In this document: piece by piece, positions 33,259 through 45,249 of the stretch
Position numbering within the stretch: position 1 is the stretch's first letter
Layout of the letters: every line of letters begins with the position of its first letter
Origin: Auricularia sp. M13
Taxonomy: Eukaryota > Basidiomycota > Agaricomycetes > Auriculariales > Auriculariaceae
Length of the DNA stretch: 64,000 nucleotides
Direction of reading: 5' to 3'
Assembly: GCA_037042915.1 (NCBI GenBank)
Contig: CM073201.1
Coordinates: forward strand, 124,001 to 188,000
The notes under the pieces: generated by a model
Database searches by the model: none
The model's input: only the letters and a program-made list of their open reading frames with translations
What the model was told of the DNA's origin: nothing
Position numbers and translations under genes: made by a program

Positions 33259-35493
33259 TCATCTCCACCGCGCCCTGACATCCCGTTTCACCGCGCCAGC
33301 AAGCTCCACAAAGAACCCGCGCGTCTCCCACACAGGAAGAATACAGCTTGCCGCGGCACCGAGGAAGACCCACAGGAACGACAGCACGACCCAGCCGGTG
33401 AAGAATGCGTGCGAGAAGACGTAGTGCGCGAAGAACATCGGCATGGGGATGACGAAGTTGAGCACGAACGTCAGGACGAGCGAGGAGATGCAGGCGAGAG
33501 TGAAGGAGCGTCGGAGGGACTTCGCTTCTTCGATTGAGCTGCTTTCATCTGACGCCGGGGGTGAGGCGCGGTGCTCTCGGGCCTCTTTGTCCTTGTCCTC
33601 GTCGACCTGCTCGACGGCGGCGGCAGCGGTCGCATTCTCCGACTCCGCGAGCTCGTAAGTCGAAGTATTGATGGCGCGCGTAACAGCCCAATCGAACTCG
33701 CCGTCGGCAGGCCATATCCACGACACAGCGACAGTCACGACCAGGCCAACTAGAATCGCCGCAAGGTTGCCCGCGAGCGTCGGGTACTCCAACCCCGTTG
33801 TCGCGACCGTAATCTCGCCATACTTCAACAGCGCCGTAATCAGCCAGGCCAAAACGCCCGCCCCCAAGCCCGCCAGAGATCCCGCAATGGCACCCGCAGC
33901 AGTCTGTCTGCGCCACGTCACCGCAAAGGCCGCGGGGAAGACGGGGCCGCCAATCAGCAGGCCCATGACGAGGAACAGCCATCCCACGTCGACGCCCACC
34001 ACATTCCAAATACACGCAAAGCCCGCCATGGCGACGCCGAACAGCGCAATCATCCAGTGCGAGACGGCGATGAGCTGCGCCTGGCTGGCGCGTGGGCGGA
34101 GGTACGTCTTGTACACGTCGAACGTCAGCACGCTGCTCACGGCGATGAGCTCGGCGCTCGCGCTGCTCGTCACCGCCATGAAGACCACGATGAGCAGCGC
34201 CACCGCGCCCTTCGTCCCCATCAGTGCGGATGAGGAGAAGGCCGCTGAGAGGCCGCTGGATATTTCCGCGGGTGTGGGGAGCGCGGGGTAGGTCGGGAAG
34301 ATGGGGTTCGAGGAGAGCGCGACGGCTGCGAGGCCGAGGGTGCTGGCGAAGCCGAAGGGTATGGCGAACCAGGCCATGCCGCCGAGGATGTACGCTTGCA
34401 CGGCGGTCTCCGGGCGCGAGGCGATGGCGCGTTGCCAGTAGGCTTGGTCCAGGAAGACTGTTGCGGGGCCGCTGCAGAGTTGGATAGCACCTGGTTTCGC
34501 AGTTCAGACATGTTTCTCGGACAACTGCGTCCACGCACCAAAGACGAGGGCAAAGTTGGACTTGAGCGTCAAGTAGCTGCCCTCGCTGTTCCCATCGACC
34601 GGGATGCGTTGCGCAGCCTCTTGCAGAAGATCGTACATCCGCGACGGCGAGCCGAAGAGATCGTTCGAGGTGTAGACGTTGAACATGAAGTATAGCATGA
34701 TAATCATCAATATAAGCGTGTGGGAGTAGTCGCCTGCGTTGTAAGAGTTTAGCTTGTCGGTGCATGCGTCAACATCTTCTGCAGTACCCACAGAGAAATG
34801 TCGCTCGCAGTCCCCCAAGCACAACATACGCGCAAACGCCGACAGGAATGAGGAATATGGCTGCGTAGACGTTCATCCCTGTCAAGCTGGTGACAATGAC
34901 GCTGCCGCCCAGGAGAAGCTGGCTCCCGACGAGGATATTAGTGAGCAGCGCAAAGAAGATGGACACGCAGTGCGTCGGCGCGCCGTATCGCGCGTAGATG
35001 ATCTCGAGGTAGGTATGACACCTTGGTGCGTTCTGCTTCACTGGACGAAAGAGAGAGCTCAGCAAGTCAGAACGAGCGTGATGGAGTAGGGGGAGAAGGA
35101 GCCAATGACCTTTGCACGCGAGCACGGCGAACCATAAAATCTGGACTGTCCCGCCCACCGCATACCAGAAAGGTCCTGCGACGCCGTATTGGTATGCGAC
35201 GGTGCAGCTTTGGAGTAGCGTAGCGGCCCATGTCCAAGCGCTGACGATGCCGCCTGCTGGACAGTGCGCTCCAGTGAGCAAACAGGTTCAGCCACGTCTG
35301 GGCGCTCACCGATGAGGCCAGGCTTGACGTTCCGGCTCGCAGTGTTGAACTCCTCGCTCTGCAGCGTGGAGAAGCGCGTGTAGCGGTTCTGGAGGTAAGA
35401 GATGCCGCTCATGAGCAGCGCGAAGAAAGACCCGATCCCGACGACGACGCCGTAGCCCGCCGCTTGCGGCAGTGTGGCCGCAACGGACGACAT
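33259..35493 (-). CDS. DUR3: DUR3-type urea/sodium:solute symporter, copy 2
   Basis: A tandem paralogue of copy 1 with the same exon plan. Exon 1 reads [20 protein letters not shown] from the ATG at 35493. The middle exons give [78 protein letters not shown] and [20 protein letters not shown]. The last exon is [20 protein letters not shown] through to RDVRARWR and the TGA at 33259. All donors are GT, including the position where copy 1 has GC. Differences concentrate in the acidic loop before the last helices. Predicted role: uptake of urea or a related amine at the plasma membrane. Confidence 0.88.
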
Positions 35494-36087
35494 TGTAGTG
35501 AGCAGCAGACGGCGGAATAAACAGCCAGGAGGCGCCAGGCCGCCCAGGAAGACTGTGGTTATAGCAGCCTATCTGCCATTACAGCATCTGACAGCGGTGA
35601 CCATGAGCCTGAAGAGAGCGAGCGCAAGCGAGACTGGAGTAGAAATCCCGATCGGAAGCGCGGATAATGCAACTGTTATGAGAACGCGTCGGCCAATGAA
35701 GCTGTACTGGCGATTACCATGTCACTTGGAAGGAAAAGTCGCGGAGCTGGCCGGTCCGAACTTTGTTTGCTGCCATCGTTCCAGTTCCATATGAGCACTG
35801 GGTGAAATTTGTATCTTCCCTTGGGCGGGCGTGGAGTATTCTCCTTCGCAGACTTACAGCACAAACGTTCGAAGTAAAACGCGCGTGGAGACATCCGCGA
35901 CTCCATCGAACAACGGTAGCGTAAAAGTTCCAGACGCAGTCAAGACACCCAATGATGAACATCTTTGCTTCTCAATGCACGTCAACAGTCTAAGTAGTAC
36001 ACCACGGATCTACAACGCACCCGCACCAGGCGCAATTACCATCCCCATCCTCCTCATCACACCCTCTCGCACACACATAGTCCGGGC
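35494..36087. other. Spacer upstream of DUR3 copy 2
   Basis: Promoter of DUR3 copy 2 with the conserved block at 35734-35784, then the 3' flank of the SKT5-like gene. No coding signal. Confidence 0.55.
35734..35784 (-). promoter_or_regulatory. Conserved upstream block, DUR3 copy 2
   Basis: Partner of 32964-33014 at nearly the same distance from the start codon. The core is GGCCGGTCCGAAC. Confidence 0.55.
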
Positions 36088-39000
36088 TCACATGATCACG
36101 CAATCGCGATCATCCAGCTTCTGGCTCTGGAACCCCATCTCCTGGAACGTCGCCGGGCCCTTCTTGGGCGGCGTCGCAGCGCTCCCCGCACCCGCCGACC
36201 CTCCCGTCGCAGCAGCCGGTAAAGACGGCTTGCTCGTCGGAGGCGGCTTCTGAGCAGGCGCGGAAGCAGATGAAGAAGCCTGCGGTCGCGGGGCTGCAGC
36301 AGAGGGAGGAGCAGCGTCGACAGGTGCGGGCGCAGGAGCAGGAGCAGGCAACGGGTCGTCCAACCGAATCGGCACGCGCACGCGTCCTCCATGACTAGGC
36401 GGCATCCCTCCATGGCTCGGCGAGCTCGCGGACTCCATCTTCGCATGCGACAGCACGATCCCACCACCCCCACTCCCACTCCCACTTCCACCCACGGGGC
36501 CCGAATCGCTCAGCGAGTACCGCTGCTGCGGCATCTGCGCGCCCGCAGGCAACGGCCTCCTCCCCTGGCCCGGCGCAGGAGCAGGCATCGCATGAATCTG
36601 CGCGCCAGGCTGTTGTTGCTGTGGCGCCGGCTGGATATGCATCCTAGCCACCTCCTCCGCGACGGCCTCGACGCGCGTCCCCAGCGGCGGCTGCATCTTG
36701 CTCTTGCGCCCCGCCGCCCACGCCTCGTCGCGCGCCTGCGTCCGCCGGCGCACAAGCGTGCTCTCCTTGAGCTGCTCGTGCTCCGCGCGCCCCAGCGTCG
36801 CGGGCTGCGCCGCGTTCAGCGCGTCCAGGCGTTTGCGCGCCTCGGCGCTGCCCTTCTCCGCCGCGCGCGTGTACCACATCCGCGCGGCGTCGAGATCTTT
36901 CGTGTGTCCGGGCGCGCCAATGCCGACCTGCAATGTGCGTAAGCAGCAGCCCAGGACGAAGGACGCGACGCGGTACGGCCGCCCGCAAACGCGCTGTAGC
37001 ATCAAGGAAAGAACACGCACCTCACAGTAATACCCCATAGCAAATTCGCCCTCGCGTTCGCCCCTCATCGCGCTCTTCTCCGCAAACACGCGCGCAAGGC
37101 CTTCGTCCTGCACCAACGAAAGAAGAAGACGTCAAGTCAGCATCAACCCAGGCACGCCAATCCGCCCAGTCCCAGTCGCGCTTTCAAGCGCGGAGAGTCC
37201 CGTCGTCGATGCGCAGAGGGTGGCCATGGTCGAGGCGGAGGAGGTGTCGCTGTCGAGGCGCAGGGCCCGCCATCAAAAGATGCACGACCGCGCCGACGCC
37301 CCGAATTCGTGCGCGTCGCCCCCGACACTCCGAACACGACCCGACAACCCCACTCTGAGCGCCAAGCGCTCGCATCCACCGACGGCGACAGCAGAGCGCT
37401 ACGCTCTCGCATCCACCGACGTCGACAGCTGAGCGCGACGCTCTCGCATCCACCGTCGACAACACCTCTCTCGCATCCACCGACGTCGCGGGCAGAGCGC
37501 AGTCGCCCAGCCCACAACCCGCCAACCGCCAAACCGCCAGACCGCACCAAGAAAAAAAGAAAAAAAAAAAAAAAACACACCTTCTCAAACGCGCCCTCGC
37601 TCCCGCACAAGAACCACTTGCTGAGCGCCATATCCGCCTCGGGGTGCCCGCGCTGCGCCGCCAGCGAGTAGTACTGCACGCTGAGCAGCGGGTCCGGCGC
37701 GAACGGCGCCGCGCCGAACTCGTATGCGTGTCCGAGCTTGAACTGTGCTGCGGGCGAGCGTCAGCGAACTCCCGAGGTTGCAGTGCGAAGACGAGAGGAT
37801 GCGAAGGTGAGAGGTTGCAGTGGGAAGACGAGAGGATGCAACGGGAAGACGGGACGGCGAGAGGTAGCAGTGGGAAGGCGAGAGGTTGCAAAGGGGACGG
37901 CGAGAGGGGCGGGGCGTTACGGTAGGAAGGCGGGGTGTTACAGTAGGAAAGAGGAAGGCGGGAAAGAAGAATGAATGAAGGCAAGCACTCACCCGCCCCG
38001 CTCCCCAAATACGCCGCGCGCTCCAAGTACCGCCTCGCCTCGAGCAGCGCCGAGCTGCCGCGCGGGATGTACGGCGCGAGCTGCTCGCCGGGCGCCGTGT
38101 ACGCCGCGAACTCGCCCAGCAGCAGCAGCGCGAAGACCTGCAAAAGCGTGTGTGAGCGTGATGGGTGCGGGCGACGATGAAGGTGGGTGCGGGCGACGAT
38201 GAAGGTGGGTGCGGGCGACGATGAAGGTGTGTGCGGGCGACGATGAAGGTGGGTGCGGGCGACGATGATGGGAAGTAGAGAGGAGAAATCAACGAAAGCG
38301 AGTGCCAGCGCGCAGTCTCGAGGTTGGCAGGCAGTCGGGCCAGGGCGCGGCCCCAACTTCGACGCAAGTCGCGATAGCGCGGAAGACGTCAAGAGCGGGG
38401 CTCTGTTCGGCGCGCACACAAGCAGAAGATCCCGCAACCGCGCGGGAGGGCAAGCTGCACTGGCTCTCGAAGCGTGCACGCACCGCTCGCTCGGCCGACC
38501 AGCGTCTACCCTCCCAAGATACGGCAGCTCGACCGCCCAGACGATAAACAGCGCCAGTGCTCGGCCTTGGCGCACGCAGCGCGCGCTCTGCGAACGCAAG
38601 GCCAGCGTCGCCTCCGCAAGACGCGGCTCACGTCCGCCAACGCAAGGTCTGCGCCCGCCAACGCAGGCGCCGTCCTCGCCAACGCAAGCTCTGCGCTCGA
38701 CATCGCCAGTAGCACCGGGATGCGCAGTGCACGCTCGCTGACGCAGGGGCGCGCTCGAGCACCGCCAGCGCTCAACCGCTACGCCACACCCCCAGCGCGC
38801 TGAACCTCCAGCACCAGTGCTCAAGACGGACGTTCCAGGGCCGGCACTCAAAGCGAAGGAAGCAACGCCGCCAACTCTCGAGTGCGACGCCGCACCGCCA
38901 ACTCTCGAGCTCTACGCTGCACGGCCAACTCTCGAGCTCGACGCCGAACCGCCCGCGGTCGAACTCAACGCCGCACCGCCCGCGCTCGAGCTCGACGCTG

Positions 39001-41481
39001 CACCGCCAGCGCACCAGTTCGACGCCGAACCGCCCGCGCGCGAGTTCGACGCCGCACCGCCAACTCTCGAGTTCGACGCCGTACGACCAGCGCGCGCGTT
39101 CGACGCTGCACCGCCAGCGCGCGAGGTCGACGCTGCACGACCAGCGCGCGCATTCGACGCTGTACCGCCAACTCTCGCGCTTGACGCTGAACCGCCAACT
39201 CTCGAGTTCGACGCCGCACCGCCAACTCTCGAGTTCGACGCCGCACCACCAACTCTCGCGTTCGACGCTGCACCCCCAGCGCGCGAGTTCGACGCTGCAC
39301 GGCCAACTCTCGTCTCGAGCTCGACGCTGCACCACCAGCACTCGACCTCGCCGCTCTCGAGCACGACGCTCCATCTGCATCGACGCTGCAACACCTGCGC
39401 GCGAGCGAGACGTTCTCGAGGGCCAGCCAGCCCACGCTGCGGCGATTAGAGCACAGCAAGGACCGGCTCCGGCAGAATGCATGAGCGCGCGGACCCCGCG
39501 AGCCCAGCAAGCCACGACGGCCGGCAACGTGCAAGGAGGAGGTACAGCCTGCGCCGAATCACACGGTGGGAGCGGAATGAGAGAATCAAGGACGAGAGGG
39601 GATGAATCAAGGACGTCAAGGGGACGAATCAAGGACGACAAGGGGATGGGACAAAAGAATGGAAGGCAGGGCCGCGCAAGGAACGAAGCAAACGAAACAA
39701 AAACAACGCAAGACACGCACATAAGCAGGCTGCGGCACGTCCGCGCTCGCGAGCTGCGCCGCGCGGTGCAGCAGCGGCAGCGCCGTCGGCGCGTCCGCCG
39801 CGAAGCCCAGCTGGCCGAGCAGGTGCGCCATCCCTAGGCGCTGTTTGCGCGGCGAGCCGGGCGGTCGAGTGGAACACGAGCCCATCGTCGAGGTGGAGTG
39901 GAAGGCGAGCGGGGCGGTCGAGGTTGAGCGGAAGGCGAGCCAGACGGTCGAGGTCAAGGTGGAAAGCGAGCCAGGCGGTCGAGGGGAAGACGGGCGCGCA
40001 GAGCACACAGCCGATTCATTTCAGAGGAGCAAAATAGAAGAAATCGTCAGCAACAACAGCAGGTCTGCAGAGGGAGAAGGCACGCACATAATAACACGCC
40101 TCACTGCCCGCGCGCGCGCCGCGGTCGAGCGCATGCTTGGCGCGCTCGACGTCGCCCACGGCCTCGTAGTCGCGCGCGATGTTGAACCACGCGGGCACAT
40201 GTCCCGCGCGCGCCGCCGCGTCGAAGTCTCTGTGCAGCGCGCGAGGCGTCAGCGCGGGTTGGGCAAACATCGCATGGGGAGCGCACCTAAACGCCTCGCG
40301 CGGATTCTTCGCGACGAACGTCGGGAAGGATCCCGTATTCGCCAACGTCCCCCTCAAATACAGCGCAAGCGGCACTATCGGTCGAACCCATCATCAGCAC
40401 CCCATCGTTCCGCATTCCTCAGCACATCTACGCACCAGGCGGGTTGGCCGCCGCGCCCTCGAGCACGAACGCAATCGCGCGCTCCACAAGGCCATTCAGG
40501 GCGGGGTCGACGATCACGCTGCCCTTACCAGCGGCAGCGGCATGGGTGCGCTCGACGAGCGCGAGCACCTCCTTGGCCCACACCGCCTTCTTCTCGGCGT
40601 CCGCGCCGAGAGTGGCCAGGGCGTCCGAGAGCGACTGGACGGTCGGCCGCGGCATCTCCAGCACCGGCGCTCCGTTGACCGCGGCAGGGGCGAATTGCGA
40701 CGGGGCGGGCGGGGCGGGCGGGGCGGGCGCGGCGAACTGCGAGGGCGAGGGGAGGACGGGCGTGCGCGGCGGTGTGGGCGCGAGGAAGCTGGACGGGCGC
40801 AGCGAGGAGAAGGAGCTGGAGCTGTGCGGGAACCTGCATGGTGCGTCAGCTTTGGCGGCAACTGGGTACGGCGGGGACGTACGATGGCTGCTGCTGTGGG
40901 AACCTGCACAGTGGATTAGATTAGATGCCTGGAGATAATAATAGCATGACTGAAAGAGCAAGACGTACGGCGGCGGCGGGCCGGGCGACTGCAGGAAATG
41001 GGGCGGCGGCGGTGCGTAGGCGGGCGCGTGCGGCGGGACGGGCGTCGGGAGGCTCCTGGGCGGCGCGAAGCCTGCCATCGTCATCAGCGCACCCTTCTTC
41101 CAACCATAGCGGGTAGGGTACGCACCGCCAACATACGGATCCGGGAAACTCGGTATCGGCGGCGGCCCTGCTGGCGACGCAACACGGTTCTCGAGCTGCT
41201 GAGCCATCTACACCCACCCACCCACCTCATCATCAGCACCAATAACAGCAGCCTTTACACGCCTTTCCACGCACATCCTGCGGGATGCCAGGATCATACC
41301 GGAACGGGCGCGGCGCGACGAGCGGGTCCTCCCAGTGCGGCGGCGCGGGCGCGTCGAACACGGGGTCGTACGTGAAGTTCGGCGGCAGAGGCGGCACGGG
41401 CGGCGGCGCGTCCCCCCTGTCGTCGCTGCTGTGCGGGGGGTAGAGCTCGAATGGGCGGGGGGGAAGAGGCGGCGCGGCCAT
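36088..41481 (-). CDS. SKT5: SKT5/CHS4-like Sel1-repeat activator of chitin synthase
   Basis: The product ends DDRDCVIM, a CaaX box for farnesylation; yeast Skt5/Chs4, the activator of chitin synthase III, carries a prenylated CaaX tail. The N-terminus (from 41481, MAAPPLPPRPFELYPPHSS) is proline-rich. Sel1-type repeats lie in separate exons: FDAAARAGHVPAWFNIARDY (near 40220), RLGMAHLLGQLGFAADAPTA (near 39800), LLEARRYLERAAYLGSGA (near 38020), FKLGHAYEFGAAPF with SLAAQRGHPEADMALSKWF (near 37650), and MWYTRAAEKGSAEARKRLDA (near 36860). A long Pro/Ala/Gln tail precedes the CaaX box. Introns are unusually long (up to 1,583 nt, 38138-39720) and full of tandem repeats. It should act at the plasma membrane or septum. 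The N-terminal exon boundaries are the least certain. Confidence 0.82.
38160..38270. repeat. 22-bp tandem repeat, about five copies, in SKT5 intron
   Basis: Unit GTGCGGGCGACGATGAAGGTGG-like, repeated with one or two changes just upstream (plus sense) of the exon at 38137. Intronic. Confidence 0.8.
38865..39310. repeat. 27-bp minisatellite, about 16 copies, in SKT5 intron
   Basis: The unit resembles GCCGCACCGCCAACTCTCGA plus seven more bases. Because 27 is divisible by three, long ORFs are open on both strands; the plus strand reads a nine-residue repeat like DAAPPTLEF. It lies wholly inside the 1,583-nt intron. I do not call it a gene. Confidence 0.8.
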
Positions 41482-42385
41482 TGTAGACGGACAGGAGACA
41501 GGAGACGGGAAGAGAGGCGGGACGGCTAAGACCGACCTTGCTCTACTTGCAGCGGCATCGATCTATCGGCGCCGCATACACTGCCTCGCGCAATACTGTA
41601 TTGGGCAGTGACGACTGTGACTGCGAGGACGAGGCTGCGCCCGGTGCGCACTGTACCTACTTGGTCCTCGCGCAGCTCGGCGTTGGCGTCGGCAATGCGT
41701 TGCACTGCTTGCGGCGATGCCATTGCCAAGCGCCGACTGGTCCGCCCGACGTCATCAGCGGCGTCAAAATAAATCTCTTCCTCCCTCTTCCACGCAACAT
41801 GACCGTAACAAAATTTCCAGCTGTCGCATGCCACCTTCAGAATCCGGACGCTTGCGGCGGTTCATTCGCACGGGCGCTTGCATTTTCGATCTGGCTATAG
41901 TCTATTCTGATTCATGCTCTTGAGATGGCCAATAGACGCCACGCCTCGGCTGCAGTACTCTAATAGTGAAGATACAGTAGGCTCCAATTACAGTAAGTAC
42001 AGTAGAGAATACGCGCCCTCCCTTATCACTGTCAATGCGCGCCCTCTCCACCTCTGGCATGTCTTCAGCACCGACAGCCACGTCGCACGTCGGGATCGGC
42101 TTCAAATTCTTCTTCAGATGAACTCTTGCATCGCACACGCTCATCGTGTTCATCAACAACGAACGATCTCATCCCGGATTCCAGTCGCCGACATCCCGGG
42201 CCCAACGCAGCTACTATAATAGTACCTGAAAGTCCGACTTCGCACTCGAGTCTAGTATTCGGTGCGTGCATATCCATGGCGCGCTGAAGATGAGATAAGA
42301 TGATCGCCGCTCACCATACTGTCTTTGACACATCGCACGCCGCATAAAGTTCACATCTGGAATATGATCCCGGCTGCCCTCCGCG
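41482..42385. other. Spacer upstream of the SKT5-like gene
   Basis: ORFs at 41538-41900 and 41902-42277 show no recognisable family. No repeat or RNA gene seen. Confidence 0.45.
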
Positions 42386-42770
42386 CCTCATGATCACTTG
42401 ACGGAAAACTGCATGCCGCGCCCATTGACAGGGATTCTCCAGCAGGCTCCATGTTCATCATTGTGGCCCGAAAAGTTTAGCAGGCACGCACGACTCGCGG
42501 AGCGATGGTCATTAATCCGCCCGACGCCGGCGATGTCTGTCGGTTTGGACATCGGATGCGCTCCTGCACGGTGCGCCGAGTTGGAGTCAGTCTGTGCTCT
42601 GTAGATCTGTACTGGCAGCGAGTGAATGGAGTTCACCGGTACAGTCGCGCTCGCCCTAGTGCCTGAATCCTTCAAGTTGCGCCCGACATGGGACTTTGCG
42701 CGGGAGCTAGGAATGAACGCTCCATTGACAGCAAACATTGAACTTTTCGTATAATGCAGCAACTGGTTCA
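42386..42770 (-). repeat. Dispersed repeat R1, copy 2 (no MITE)
   Basis: Inverted copy of 21630-22169, with the uninterrupted site TGCAGGAGCGCATCC where copy 1 carries the 176-bp MITE. Confidence 0.8.
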
Positions 42771-43015
42771 AGGACTTGGACTGGGGAAGAAACTCAACTG
42801 CTAACGCGAACGTGGGGGGAGGATAAAGCTACCTGGAGGTAAGTTCGCTGGCCTAACTGAGCTTGAAAAGCTCGGTCATCCTTGACCGCTTCTCACGTCA
42901 CAAGAGCTCATTCTGCTCGGATATCACCTCTATAGTCTGCTATTGCTCCGGCGTCAGATACGCTCCCAGCTGCAAGCCACTCGTGCGGGAATCATCGTTT
43001 GGAGCGCAGCACGAG

Positions 43016-43115
43016 CATCCAATGCGTACAGCTACCATTGCTTCAGCGAGCGCGTGCATCCAACGCGTACAGTTATCCGTGCTTCAGCACCAAGGATAGC
43101 TGTACGCATTGGATG
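43016..43115. repeat. Short repeat cluster: two direct and one inverted unit
   Basis: CATCCAATGCGTACAGCTA at 43016-43034 recurs diverged at about 43057, both followed by GCTTCAGC. It appears inverted at 43097-43115. The outer units could pair as a 19-bp stem. No gene or element is linked to it. Confidence 0.6.
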
Positions 43116-43381
43116 TACCTGAACTTCGTGAAGCTGCTCGATGATCACTCGCCTGCCTGTTCCATGCAATATGAGCAGCACGATGAACACCCAGACGTCA
43201 AGCGCAACTTCGTTGTGTTGTCACCTAACAAGCTGTTGAACGCCTCTCGCTCGTATTGCCTAGTTCTCGTCGACCGCTGCGTACTCTCTGACGCTGCTCG
43301 AGTTCTGGCTTATGTTGAAACGGGTCAACTCCAAATAATACTTAAATACAAAAGGTTACTCCGGAAGCTGGCTAGAGCACT

Positions 43382-44506
43382 TCAAAGGCCCCTGGCACGC
43401 AAACGGCGGAACTCGCGCCTCTTCTTCTTGCAGGCGGTCGGCGCTGGGGTCGGCGCCGGCGCTTCGGTCTCTGGCGGCGGCGCGGGTGCTTGGGTCGTCT
43501 CCTCCGGCGGTGCGGGTGCCTGCGTAGGCGTCGGCTCGGGCTCCGGGGCGGGCGCAGGCTCTGGTGCAGGTTCGGGAGCAGGCTCTGGCTCGGGAGCTGG
43601 CTCCGGGGCAGGCTCAGGCTCTGGGGCAGGCTCAGGCTCTGGGGCAGGCTCCGGGGCAGGTTCGGGAGCGGGAGCGGGCTCAGGAGCGGGCTCTGGCGCA
43701 GGCGCAGGCTCGGGAGCCGGGGGCGGTGGTGGCGGCTCTGCGCGCGGGAAGTCGGGGACGGGCGCGCCGTCCTGGCAGAGCGTGATCTCGACGCCGACTG
43801 AGTTGGTGTTGCACTGATTCAGACAGCCGTCGCAGCCCTCCGGCCTGTACGCGTCCTGGATCGAGCAGTCCGCCGTCGCGCTGCGCAGTTCCGGATGTTA
43901 GTCGCCTATCAAAAGCTCATTCACAACGCGACACGCGTGACGCACCAAGCCCATCCATGCGGCCCCGTGCACCCGCCGTCGGTGAACTTGTAGCTCATCG
44001 GGACGTTGAATCCCTGCGCAGCGCAACGCGACAATGATTGGACAGACGCATAATAGAGAGGGGCTGTCGAGACGCACGGTGATGACGCTGATGTTGCACT
44101 GCCAGAAGCGGGGCTGCTCCGGGCCAAAGCTGCACTCAAGCAGCGTGCAGCCTAAAGCAGTCAGGGGAGACGCGCCGTGCTTGGACTGTGTGGGACGTAC
44201 GCTCGCCGTCGGGCATGAGGCACGTATTGGCCGAGTCCTGGACGTAGAACCGGCCGGCGTCCCAGATCTCGGGCACGGTCGTCTTGAACGATTCGCCAGG
44301 CCCGATCGTGTTGCCGCGCGTTTCCTGGTCAAACTGTAGCGCGTCACGCGTCAGCAGTGTTTTAGAGCAGGCGGAAAAATACATACGTAGCGCTTCCACA
44401 TCGGCTGGACGTTGAACGGGCACTTGTTGATAAAAGTAACCTCATGGTCCGCCAGGACGCCGAGGACGAGAAGAAGGGCGGCAAAGGCGGGCTTGAGCGG
44501 CACCAT
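43382..44506 (-). CDS. Secreted thaumatin-like protein with Pro-Ala-Glu repeat tail
   Basis: The start at 44506 is chosen because MVPLKPAFAALLLVLGVLAD is a clean signal peptide; an upstream ATG at 44563 is less likely. The mature part begins HEVTFINKCPFNVQPMWKRY, typical of thaumatin-like proteins. Exon 2 reads GNTIGPGESFKTTVPEIWDA and FYVQDSANTCL, exon 3 CTLLECSFGPEQPRFWQCN, exon 4 VPMSYKFTDGGCTGPHGWAW, and exon 5 CSIQDAYRPEGCDGCLNQC. Many cysteines suggest disulphides. The C-terminus is about 30 units of PAPEP-type repeat, then a basic CKKKRREFRRLRARGL end with TGA at 43382. It is probably extracellular or wall-bound. The glycine-rich ORF on the plus strand is its antisense shadow. Confidence 0.82.
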
Positions 44507-45249
44507 TGCTGCAGAAAATGAAATAAAACAAAGAATAAAGAGCTGGGCGAAGGAGAAAGGCAAAAGACAAGACGCAGAAGAGCTCCGGCGCAGCTTCCGT
44601 CAATCCGTTGCCAAGCACAGCCGCTCCGTAGATCACGACAGATTTGGAAGGGCGCCGAGTCTCCGTTCCGAGCAGGATCATCTCTCGAACAGCACACCGT
44701 CAAAATTCAGAATGGGCTTTCTCCAATGGCTTGGATGCAGTCAGAGAAATAGCCATCTAGCTCATACGTTACTGTATAATCTCAGGTTGTCTTTCTGTAT
44801 CTGCAGCAATCCGTTACATGGCCACACGCTCTTCCAGTCCATTGAAAATGACAGAGGATAAGACGACAGTTTCCAGCTTCCGACTCGCGAGGTCTCCTCA
44901 GGCTATAACAGTGTCCAAAAATTTACAAGGAGCTACTGTACCTGCCGACCGATGATATCGAATAATGTATCTTCGCACTCAACAGTCCCATGGCAGCTGA
45001 GATCTAATACCCATCCCTTGTATCTGTACTTCTTTCCGTGAAATAAAGCTCATTGTCGATGCGATTGGCTCGGTCCAATGGAACTGGATCGGATGGTCGC
45101 GGAGCCCGGATGACAAAGCATCACATCGGCTTATGCTCGAGCAATGACTCAGGGTCTTAGTCAGCAGTGTATCGGGACGGCCACCGGTCAGATATAAATC
45201 CCCCATGCATCATCGCCCATAAATCTCACATCTCGTGCCTCACTCCGCT
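44507..45249. other. Divergent spacer between the thaumatin-like gene and SDR3
   Basis: Shared upstream region. No further gene seen. Confidence 0.5.

Noticed and set aside
38160-38270. Regular short repeats as a CRISPR-like array
   Set aside because: The units abut with no unique spacers and the genome is eukaryotic; it is a plain tandem repeat.
38817-39449. 210-codon plus-strand ORF of nine-residue repeats
   Set aside because: It has no ATG start, lies inside the SKT5 intron, and any 27-bp array stays open in several frames on both strands.
42999-43817. Glycine/alanine-rich plus-strand ORF
   Set aside because: It is antisense to the PAPEP repeat of the thaumatin-like gene, whose exons and phases are consistent.
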